DNA of 44,754 nucleotides, taken from the NCBI GenBank assembly GCA_016934055.1, contig JAFGTR010000132.1, positions 1-44,754 of the forward strand, given 5' to 3'. Shown here piece by piece: positions 26,801 to 33,631 of this stretch. Source of the stretch: Bacteroidales bacterium. Lineage in GTDB: Bacteria > Bacteroidota > Bacteroidia > Bacteroidales > UBA10428. Each line of letters opens with the position of its first letter. Position 1 is the first letter of the stretch. The notes below the pieces were generated by a model, which was not told the DNA's origin, made no database searches, and saw only the letters and a list, made by a program, of their open reading frames with translations. Both the position numbers and the translations under genes were made by a program.

Positions 26801-27554
26801 AAAAGCAGCCATTATTCGTGAGAAAGGCGTAAATGGTGACCGTGAGATGGCTTATATTATGCATCTTGCAGGCTTTGATGTTAAAGATGTGCATATGACT
26901 GACCTGATTTCCGGAAGGGAGACACTTGAAGATATCAGCTTCATTGTTTTTGTCGGAGGATTTTCCAATTCCGATGTTCTCGGTAGTGCTAAAGGATGGG
27001 CCGGGGCTTTTCTCAATAATGAAAAAGCCCGTATCGCCCTTGATAATTTCTACAATCGTCAAGATACACTTAGTCTTGGTGTTTGTAATGGGTGCCAGTT
27101 GATGATCGAGCTCGGATTGATAACAAGCCGCGGAAATAATGCCCCTGTCATGCTCCACAATACATCCGGGAAGTTTGAATGTGCCTTCCTTAATGTTGAT
27201 GTCCCTGAAAGTAACGCCATTATGCTCAAAACACTCAACAGATCCCGTCTTGGCATTTGGGTGGCTCATGGAGAAGGGCGTTTCAGACTTTCCGGCAAAG
27301 AAACAGATTATAATATTGCCCTGCGATACAGTTATGCTGAATACCCAGGAAATCCCAACGGTTCCGATTATAATGCGGCCGGTATTTGTTCGGTCGACGG
27401 AAGACATCTGGCTGTTATGCCCCACCTCGAGAGGGCAACATTTCCCTGGAACTGGGCGGTATATCCTGAAAACAGATCTCATGACCAGATATCTCCCTGG
27501 GTTGAAGCCTTTGTAAACGCGAGAAAATGGATCAATGACACTGTCAGTGAGTAA
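23859..27554 (+). CDS. purL: Phosphoribosylformylglycinamidine synthase (single-chain PurL)
   Basis: Fourth step of purine synthesis: FGAR + glutamine + ATP give FGAM. At 1,231 residues it is the large single-chain form, with the N-terminal PurS-like segment, the linker, two AIRS-like halves ([29 protein letters not shown] around residue 245; a second half from ~650) and a C-terminal glutaminase. The glutaminase triad is visible: Cys1076 in GVCNGCQ, and His1189 and Glu1191 in MPHLER. All conserved blocks look intact. The GH13 gene starts 18 nt downstream, so the two are probably co-transcribed, an association with no obvious biochemical reason. Confidence 0.98.
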   Translation: [1231 protein letters not shown]

Positions 27555-27572
27555 CCACAATGTACTATTGTC

Positions 27573-28757
27573 GTGAACAAATTACGCGTAAGCTGGTTTT
27601 CAAGCGCCATCATATATCATATCTTCATTGACAGGTTTGCTGGTTATGATCCTGATAAAAACTGGGAAAAGCCGGTATTTTTGGGAGGTAACCTGAAAGG
27701 CATTACTGCCAGGGCGGATTATTTATCTGACCTGGGCGTTAATACATTGTGGATTTCTCCCTTTTGCGTGACTGATGCTTATCACGGTTATCATATCAAA
27801 GACTTTTTTAAACCTGATCCGCATTTTGGCACACTTGAAGACGTCAGGTGTCTGTTGGATGAATTCCATAAAAGAAATATCAGGATCATTCTTGATTTTG
27901 TACCAAACCATTGCTCTGTCAACCATCCCTTCTTTCAATCAGCAATAAATGACAGGAACAGTAAATACCGGAAATGGTTTTATATTGACCGGTGGTCAGG
28001 AAATTATGTTACTTTTCTTCATTACAAAGAGCTTCCTAAGTTTAACCTTGACAACCAGGAAGCACGGTCTTATATTATCGGGGCTGCAAAATATTGGCTT
28101 TCTATAGGTTTTGATGGCCTCAGATTGGACCATGTCGTTGGTCCTTCTCATAGATTCTGGAAGGTCTTTTCTGAGGAGATGAAAAGTTGTTGTAAAGATA
28201 CTGTGCTGATTGGTGAAGCCTGGCTGGAGGATGTCAGATTCAGCCACCTGAAAACTCTTGGTATTAAAAACAAATATTTACACTGGATTAAAGGCATTAA
28301 GCCACAGGAAATTCAACTTGAATATATGAATGAGTTTGACGGTGTACTTGATTTTTTCTTCCGTTACCGCATAACCGAATTTATTGCCTGGAAGAAAGAA
28401 TACAAAGATTACCTGAACAAATTGAAGCATTCTATGGCTCATCATTATGCAAAATTTCCTGCCGAATACTATTTGCCAAGCTTTATTGATAACCATGATA
28501 TGAACCGGTTTATGTTTGATGCCGGGCTTGATAAAAAAAAGCTCAGATATGCCATTGCCTTTCAGTTTACCCTCCCCCAGCCTCCTATATTATATTATGG
28601 TACGGAAACCGGTTTATCACACACCAAACCTGTCCTCTTTCATGTGCCTTTCTCTGACTTGCAGGCACGACAACCTATGCCTTGGCAAAATCTTGATTAT
28701 GAAATGATTGATTTTGTCAAACAACAAATTACGCGGCGAAAAAAAAGAAAAACCTGA
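27573..28757 (+). CDS. GH13 alpha-amylase family protein, cytoplasmic, minimal
   Basis: A protein of 394 residues with only the catalytic barrel. The GH13 regions are all present: DFVPNH (I), GLRLDHV with nucleophile Asp186 (II), IGEAW with acid/base Glu215 (III) and FIDNHD with Asp309 (IV), plus the start YHIFIDRFA. There is no signal peptide, no N-terminal beta domain and little room for domain C, so it is shorter than typical alpha-amylases (430 residues or more). It probably acts on intracellular alpha-glucan or maltooligosaccharide, but specificity cannot be read. The start is GTG at 27573, 18 nt after purL. It ends 6 bp from the convergent DUF2721 gene. Confidence 0.9.
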   Translation: MNKLRVSWFSSAIIYHIFIDRFAGYDPDKNWEKPVFLGGNLKGITARADYLSDLGVNTLWISPFCVTDAYHGYHIKDFFKPDPHFGTLEDVRCLLDEFHKRNIRIILDFVPNHCSVNHPFFQSAINDRNSKYRKWFYIDRWSGNYVTFLHYKELPKFNLDNQEARSYIIGAAKYWLSIGFDGLRLDHVVGPSHRFWKVFSEEMKSCCKDTVLIGEAWLEDVRFSHLKTLGIKNKYLHWIKGIKPQEIQLEYMNEFDGVLDFFFRYRITEFIAWKKEYKDYLNKLKHSMAHHYAKFPAEYYLPSFIDNHDMNRFMFDAGLDKKKLRYAIAFQFTLPQPPILYYGTETGLSHTKPVLFHVPFSDLQARQPMPWQNLDYEMIDFVKQQITRRKKRKT

Positions 28758-28763
28758 AGTAAC

Positions 28764-29165
28764 TCAGTTTTCTTTCTTTTCTTCAATGTCACTAAGATGA
28801 AGATTAAGGGCATGAACGGAAATAAGGATCTCCTTTATGGAGAGGGTCAGCGAAATAATCATAAGGATCAGAGCAATACCAAATACAATTTCAGCAATAC
28901 GCTGTGTTTCAATGTATATAAGAAACATGCTTAAAACACATAACAAAAGACTTGATATACCGTAGATCTGCATATTGCGAATCAACAAAAGCCTTTTCCT
29001 CAGGTTCGTGATCTGACCAAAAAGCAATACATTCGGTTTTTCTTTGTACTGGGCATGCAATGATCTCACGAGATTTGCCAAAGCAAGAAAACGGTTGGTG
29101 AAGGCCAACAACAATAATGAAATGGCTGAAAATAACAGTGCAGGTGTAGCCAGTGTTATTTTCAT
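28764..29165 (-). CDS. DUF2721 family membrane protein
   Basis: A protein of 133 residues, the usual size of DUF2721. The first helix TPALLFSAISLLLLAFTNRFLALANLVRSL is the family hallmark; two more helices lie at about 63-83 and 88-108 (YGISSLLLCVLSMFLIYI and IVFGIALILMIISLTLSI). Function is unknown. Its ATG overlaps the stop of the receiver-protein gene by 4 bp (29162-29165), indicating coupled translation. Confidence 0.9.
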   Translation of the reverse strand: MKITLATPALLFSAISLLLLAFTNRFLALANLVRSLHAQYKEKPNVLLFGQITNLRKRLLLIRNMQIYGISSLLLCVLSMFLIYIETQRIAEIVFGIALILMIISLTLSIKEILISVHALNLHLSDIEEKKEN

Positions 29166-29806
29166 ATGTATTTCGAAATGGTAGATAATAATTGATCACG
29201 ATGAATAGGCTTGGCCAGGTAATCAATACAACCTGCCTGAAAATATAATTTCTTATCATCTTCCATGGCATAAGCTGTTTGTGCAATAATCTTCACATTT
29301 TTATCAATTGATTTTATGGCCATTGTAGCTTCAACACCATTCATTTCGGGCATTTTAATATCCATGAGAATCAAATCGATATTATCGTTGCTCTTGTATA
29401 GAGCAATCACTTCATTTCCTGTTTTGGCATGCAGTATTTTTGCATGAGTACGTGATAGTGCAGCCTTCAGGTATAAGAAATTTGTTTCCTCATCTTCAGC
29501 AATCAGAATGGTTTTATCTTCCCAGTTATATGTTTTCCTCACATTATTATCCTCTTCCCGTAAGAAATTCATATTACTGCCATTCATCGGTGCGTTGAAA
29601 TCAAACCTGTAATTTACTGGAAACGATTCAGGACATATCGTACCTCCCAAAAGATCAAAATAATAATCGAAGATTTCCAATCCGTTTCTGTGACCAGCCT
29701 GCTTATCATTGTAAATTCTTCTGGTGTCACTGATAAGCTCTTTCAGTACAGCATTTTCGTCTTTTTCAAATTTAATCCTTTCTTCGTCTGCGAAAAATCT
29801 CTTCAT
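29162..29806 (-). CDS. Stand-alone receiver (REC) protein with a ~95-residue unknown N-terminus
   Basis: The start at 29806 (MKRFFADEERIKFEKDEN) is preferred; the frame is open 34 residues further but that extension has no family feature. Residues ~97-215 are a complete receiver: IAEDEE, phosphoacceptor Asp149 in LILMDIKMPEMNG, TAYA and LAKPIHRDQL with Lys199. Residues 1-95 show no domain I recognise (a helical acidic start, then NGLEIFDYYFDLLGG). There is no output domain, so it probably works by protein contact or as an intermediate in a phosphorelay. The gene is directly followed by DUF2721, with overlapping stop and start. Confidence 0.85.
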   Translation of the reverse strand: MKRFFADEERIKFEKDENAVLKELISDTRRIYNDKQAGHRNGLEIFDYYFDLLGGTICPESFPVNYRFDFNAPMNGSNMNFLREEDNNVRKTYNWEDKTILIAEDEETNFLYLKAALSRTHAKILHAKTGNEVIALYKSNDNIDLILMDIKMPEMNGVEATMAIKSIDKNVKIIAQTAYAMEDDKKLYFQAGCIDYLAKPIHRDQLLSTISKYI

Positions 29807-30021
29807 AATACTGATTATTAGTACAATTTCTAAGTTTATTAAAGTTACGGTTTTTTTTGTAAAAAGTTGTTTTGATTTTTCGAATCCTGTGTTCTTTTTT
29901 ATGAACATGATCCGTTATTACATGAATGAATCATACCCATATATCCGGGTTCTGTTTTTAAGTAATGTATTTCACATGCCTTCATCACATTAACCAATGA
30001 AGGGCAGAAGTGGCAATATTT

Positions 30022-30939
30022 TCAGGTTATGGCTGTAATATCATAAGGCGTTTGCTGATAAACATAATAATTCAGCCAATTGTAATATAAAAGGTTTGCG
30101 TGGCTTTTCCATCTGACAATGGGAGGTTTCAAAGGATCATCCTGTGAAAAATAGTTCCTGGGAATACTAATGGGAAGCCCCTTATTCAGATCACGCCAAT
30201 ATTCATCCCTGAGGGTATTTGGATCATATTCAGAGTGTCCGGTTATAAATATACTTCTGCCGTCCCTTGTCATTACGATATATATACCAGCCTCCACCGA
30301 CTCAGAAACAATGATAAGATCCTTAACCTTCAGTATATCCTCACGTCTGACCTCGGTATGTCGTGAATGAGGAGCCAGAAATTCTTCATCGAATCCTCTT
30401 ACCAGAGGAATTCTTGGATCGTTGACAGTGTGGGTAAATACACCAAACATCTTCTTGTCGAGCTTGTATTTAGGTATTCCGTAATAATGAAATAAGCCTG
30501 CCTGTGCTCCCCAGCATATAAACAAAGTAGATGTAACACTGTGGTGCACCCAGTCCATGATTTCTTTCAGTTCATTCCAATAATTTACTTCCTCAAAATC
30601 AAGATGTTCAATGGGAGCCCCGGTGATGATCATGCCGTCAAATTTCTGATGTTCAATATCACCAAATGTTTTGTAAAATGCCTGCAAGTATTCAAGAGGT
30701 GTGTTTTTGGGCCGGTGGTCCCGCGTATACAAAAGTACAATTTCAACCTGTAAAGGTGTGTTAGAAAGCATGCGCAGTATCTGTGTTTCAGTGGTAATTT
30801 TAACGGGCATCAGGTTGAGAATAGCTATGCGCAGGGGTCTAATATCCTGGTGAATAGCTTTAGTCTCACGCATGACGAAAATATTCTCTTCCTGCAGGAT
30901 ATCAACAGCAGGCAATTGATCGGGTATATTAAGCGGCAT
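30022..30939 (-). CDS. metA: Homoserine O-acyltransferase MetA, predicted acetyl-CoA specific
   Basis: First dedicated step of methionine synthesis. At 305 residues it is full length and colinear with characterised MetA proteins: Cys142 nucleophile in FICWGAQAG, His in [10 protein letters not shown] (near 235) and the following Glu. Residue 111, in ITGAPIEHL, is glutamate. In MetA enzymes, Glu at 111 has been linked to acetyl-CoA use and Gly to succinyl-CoA, so this enzyme is probably a homoserine O-acetyltransferase despite its usual name. A -7 box lies just upstream; I see no SAM riboswitch in the leader. Confidence 0.96.
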   Translation of the reverse strand: MPLNIPDQLPAVDILQEENIFVMRETKAIHQDIRPLRIAILNLMPVKITTETQILRMLSNTPLQVEIVLLYTRDHRPKNTPLEYLQAFYKTFGDIEHQKFDGMIITGAPIEHLDFEEVNYWNELKEIMDWVHHSVTSTLFICWGAQAGLFHYYGIPKYKLDKKMFGVFTHTVNDPRIPLVRGFDEEFLAPHSRHTEVRREDILKVKDLIIVSESVEAGIYIVMTRDGRSIFITGHSEYDPNTLRDEYWRDLNKGLPISIPRNYFSQDDPLKPPIVRWKSHANLLYYNWLNYYVYQQTPYDITAIT

Positions 30940-30961
30940 AAAAAGCTGGTTTTATGATCTG

Positions 30962-30969
30962 CAAAAATA
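30962..30969 (-). promoter_or_regulatory. Bacteroidota-type -7 box for metA
   Basis: TATTTTTG on the minus strand matches TAnnTTTG, 22 bp before the ATG at 30939, leaving a leader too short for a riboswitch. Confidence 0.55.
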
Positions 30970-31074
30970 CTAAACAATTTCTTTTAAGGGTTATGAAATT
31001 GTCATTCATTTTGTTGTCAATACTATTGATGCAGTATTGGTTCTCCTAAATCCTTTCAGTTTGTTTATATTTTA

Positions 31075-31082
31075 TACTTTTG
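31075..31082 (+). promoter_or_regulatory. Bacteroidota-type -7 box for rlmN
   Basis: TACTTTTG matches TAnnTTTG, 30 bp before the ATG at 31113. Confidence 0.55.
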
Positions 31083-31112
31083 CGCATTCGGTGTGTATAG
31101 TATCTTTTTTGC

Positions 31113-32168
31113 ATGAGTAAACCGGATATATATGGAAAAACATTGACAGAACTGAGGGAAATAACATATTCCCTTAATCTGCCTTCATATACAGGGCTCC
31201 AACTTTGTGACTGGCTGTATAAAAAACATGCGCTGTCTTTTAATCAGATGTCGAACCTGTCAAAACAGACCCGTAAAATACTGTCAGACCATTTCGTCTT
31301 AAAAAGAGCACTTCCATCAGATGTTCAGAATTCTCAGGATGGTGCCCGCAAGTATTTATTCCCGGTTCGTGAAAATAAAACTATTGAGTCTGTTTATATA
31401 CCTGAAAAAAACCGCAATACACTTTGTATCTCATCGCAAATTGGATGCAAAATGGATTGTGTTTTCTGTATGACAGGGAAACAGGGTTTTCAGGGTAATC
31501 TCACTTCCGGTGAAATTATTAATCAGATATCATCTTTGCCCGAACGTGATCTTATTACCAATACAGTATTTATGGGAATGGGAGAACCTTTGGGCAATAC
31601 AGAGAACGTTATCAAAAGCATTGAAATAATGACTTCAGATTATGGCTTTGGATGGAGTCCGTCGCGCATAACACTTTCGACAATTGGTCTTTTACCGGGA
31701 CTTGAAAGGATTATTCAGGAGACCAATTGTCACCTGGCTGTGAGCCTTCACACGCCCTTTGAAGATGAGAGATTAAGTCTGATGCCCGCAGAAAAGTTTT
31801 TCCCCGTTAAAAAAACAATCGAATTTCTTAAAAAGAACCGGTTTAAAAGGCAACGCAGGATTTCGTTTGAATATATTATGTTTGATGGTATCAATGATAC
31901 TATGCGTCATGTTAACGGACTTGCCAAATTACTCAATGGTTTGAAATGCCGTATTAATCTGATCCGTTACCATGAAATCCCTGGTGTACAATTACACTCT
32001 TCCTCAGAAGAAAAAATCCTTCTTTTTCAAAAACGTCTGAATGAGAAAGGAATAATAACAACCATAAGGGCATCAAGAGGTGAGGATATTTTTGCCGCCT
32101 GTGGCATGCTATCCACGCTAAATAATCAGAATGAAGAAAACATTGTATTACCTGATGAAGGTTCCTGA
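31113..32168 (+). CDS. rlmN: 23S rRNA (adenine(2503)-C(2))-methyltransferase RlmN
   Basis: A radical SAM enzyme of 351 residues that methylates C2 of A2503 in 23S rRNA (and A37 in some tRNAs). The iron-sulfur motif CX3CX2C is Cys112, Cys116 and Cys119 in GCKMDCVFCMTGKQGF. MGMGEPLGN, SLHTPFEDERLSLMPA and the C-terminal catalytic Cys330 in FAACGML are all in place; the second catalytic cysteine is the one following the cluster region. The gene ends 2 bp from the convergent SPOR-like gene. Confidence 0.96.
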   Translation: MSKPDIYGKTLTELREITYSLNLPSYTGLQLCDWLYKKHALSFNQMSNLSKQTRKILSDHFVLKRALPSDVQNSQDGARKYLFPVRENKTIESVYIPEKNRNTLCISSQIGCKMDCVFCMTGKQGFQGNLTSGEIINQISSLPERDLITNTVFMGMGEPLGNTENVIKSIEIMTSDYGFGWSPSRITLSTIGLLPGLERIIQETNCHLAVSLHTPFEDERLSLMPAEKFFPVKKTIEFLKKNRFKRQRRISFEYIMFDGINDTMRHVNGLAKLLNGLKCRINLIRYHEIPGVQLHSSSEEKILLFQKRLNEKGIITTIRASRGEDIFAACGMLSTLNNQNEENIVLPDEGS

Positions 32169-32170
32169 TC

Positions 32171-33169
32171 TTACTGAGATTCCTGCTGTTCAAGGATTCT
32201 TATGGCTTCCTGTGTAGGTATGTGCTTTCCACCCTCATAGGCGACGACAAATGCTTTTTTTATGTCGCATTCACGCCGTGTGGCTTCAGCCTCGTCATAG
32301 CTGAAATACCGGCCAATTGAATATTTGTACCAATTATCCTCAAATATCATATCAATTCTTAAGTCGCCCTTATATAATATGTCCAGGTATTCATTCGATA
32401 AAGGCGAAGTATGAGCGGCAATCTGAACTTTGAATATGATCTCCCGAAGTAAAACTGAATCTACTTCTGTTTCTTTGTCAACAGTAGCAAAAATATCTTC
32501 AGGAGGTTCATTTACAGCAGGGTCTCTCATAATAGAGACTATTTCTTCAAGCGGTTTGTCATCATCCCAGCCATAATTATATTCAACAGGGTAATCAAGA
32601 CAGATTTGTACAGCCCTTCCCTCATCCCTGACAGCAAGTTTTTCCAGCCCGAGTGCATCATTCATTATGATCAGTGCGTATTCAAAACGATCTGTTTCAA
32701 GTACCTGCTCTCTTCTGATAAGTGACCTGTTTAATTCTTTCAGGGCTTTGCCTTCATAATAACGTGCCTTATCCATTCCTGCAGCACGATGATTGACCTT
32801 TGCCATTTTCTTCCAGAAATCATCTGCTTTGAGTTTAAATACATCATAAATTATTTTATGAGCTTCTTTATACAATTCAGATGCCTTGAGCAGTGTTTTA
32901 TGTGCTTTGTTGTATTCATCAGAAGCCCGTTCTTTCTTATCAACAACGCTAAGCTGATCATACATCTGGTTGGCATTTTCAAAAGTGGCATCAGCCTCAT
33001 CCAGTATTTTAATTGCACGATCCAGCTTTTTTGTTTCAAGAATATCGAATTTAATATTCAATTCTTTGGTATATTGCCTGATATCATTTTGTGAAGCAAG
33101 TTTATCAGCCTGAATGAAAGGCAGCAAAAACAATACAACACTGCAGAATCTCTTTGGAAATTTAAACAT
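32171..33169 (-). CDS. Secreted helical protein with C-terminal SPOR-like domain
   Basis: A protein of 332 residues with an N-terminal hydrophobic signal (FCSVVLFLLPFIQA, cleaved near residue 21). The middle (~25-215) is a long charged helical region. The C-terminus (~245-325) reads FKVQIAAHTSPL...YKYSIGRYFSYDEAEATRRECDI..AFVVAYEGGKHI, the pattern of a SPOR-type domain. SPOR domains bind denuded glycan strands of peptidoglycan in other bacteria; the Bacteroidota version often ends secreted or envelope proteins. A periplasmic role in the cell envelope is inferred. Confidence 0.8.
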   Translation of the reverse strand: MFKFPKRFCSVVLFLLPFIQADKLASQNDIRQYTKELNIKFDILETKKLDRAIKILDEADATFENANQMYDQLSVVDKKERASDEYNKAHKTLLKASELYKEAHKIIYDVFKLKADDFWKKMAKVNHRAAGMDKARYYEGKALKELNRSLIRREQVLETDRFEYALIIMNDALGLEKLAVRDEGRAVQICLDYPVEYNYGWDDDKPLEEIVSIMRDPAVNEPPEDIFATVDKETEVDSVLLREIIFKVQIAAHTSPLSNEYLDILYKGDLRIDMIFEDNWYKYSIGRYFSYDEAEATRRECDIKKAFVVAYEGGKHIPTQEAIRILEQQESQ

Positions 33170-33281
33170 CCTGTTACTTTATAAGATTATTATACTATAT
33201 AATTTCACGGCAAATGTTATGCCATCAAAATTATAAAATTCATTCAAGATGTTAAAAACAGATTATGATCTTTGTGAAAAT

Positions 33282-33311
33282 AAAAAAAAAGGCCGGAAAA
33301 ATTCGGCCTTT
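33282..33311 (-). terminator. Rho-independent terminator behind the 30-residue peptide gene
   Basis: AAAGGCCG (33288-33295) and CGGCCTTT (33304-33311) form an 8-bp stem with an 8-nt loop. On the minus strand it is followed by a run of T (A at 33282-33290). It starts 25 bp after the stop of the small gene at 33336. A T run on the other side (33316-33321) could also serve the plus strand. Confidence 0.9.
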
Positions 33312-33335
33312 AGGGTTTTTTAAATTCCTGATAAA

Positions 33336-33428
33336 TTAAACATCCCTGGCTTCAGGTGCGGTTAATACAATATATGCCAGTACCAACATGGAAGCAACAG
33401 GAAGTAGAATAAGCAAAAATGTACCCAT
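33336..33428 (-). CDS. 30-residue single-helix membrane peptide
   Basis: ATG at 33428 to TAA at 33336 encodes 30 residues: it starts MGTFLLILLP, continues as one uninterrupted hydrophobic helix through VASMLVLAYIVL, and ends TAPEARDV, a short charged tail. I do not recognise it. Support that it is a gene: a TATATTTG -7 box at 33474-33467 leaves a ~30-nt leader, a strong intrinsic terminator begins 25 bp after the stop, and a three-unit 21-bp repeat lies directly upstream. Many single-helix peptides of this size are accessory subunits of membrane complexes such as terminal oxidases, but nothing nearby identifies a partner. Confidence 0.72.
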   Translation of the reverse strand: MGTFLLILLPVASMLVLAYIVLTAPEARDV

Positions 33429-33459
33429 TTTGTTTAAGTTATAGGATTAGTATTCCAGG

Positions 33460-33522
33460 TTCGTCTCAAATATAAATATTTTCGTCAAATAATTTTACGT
33501 ATTCGTCAAAATTTTGTTTCAA
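33460..33522. repeat. Three tandem 21-bp units beginning TTCGTC, upstream of the small peptide gene
   Basis: TTCGTC occurs at 33460, 33481 and 33502, exactly 21 bp apart each time, and each is followed by (TC)AAA(T/A). The remaining bases of each unit are A+T-rich and only loosely alike. Spacing of two helical turns puts all three motifs on the same face of the DNA, as expected for an operator array. The first unit overlaps the predicted -7 box. Confidence 0.75.
33467..33474 (-). promoter_or_regulatory. Bacteroidota-type -7 box for the small peptide gene
   Basis: TATATTTG on the minus strand matches TAnnTTTG. The nearest TTTG upstream is 11 nt away, too close for a normal -33 element, so activation by a bound regulator is conceivable. 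Confidence 0.55.
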
Positions 33523-33631
33523 AAACGCAATAATTTATAGCCGTTTACTTAAAACACTGTTTTATAATTAGATAAATACTTTGATTTGTGCCAAACACTG
33601 TTGCGGAAACTTATACAGACGGAACCCTTTC

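Noticed and set aside
26787..27560. A 257-codon open frame on the minus strand inside purL
   Set aside because: It is antisense to the conserved glutaminase domain of PurL, whose active-site residues are all intact; the antisense frame has no domain features.
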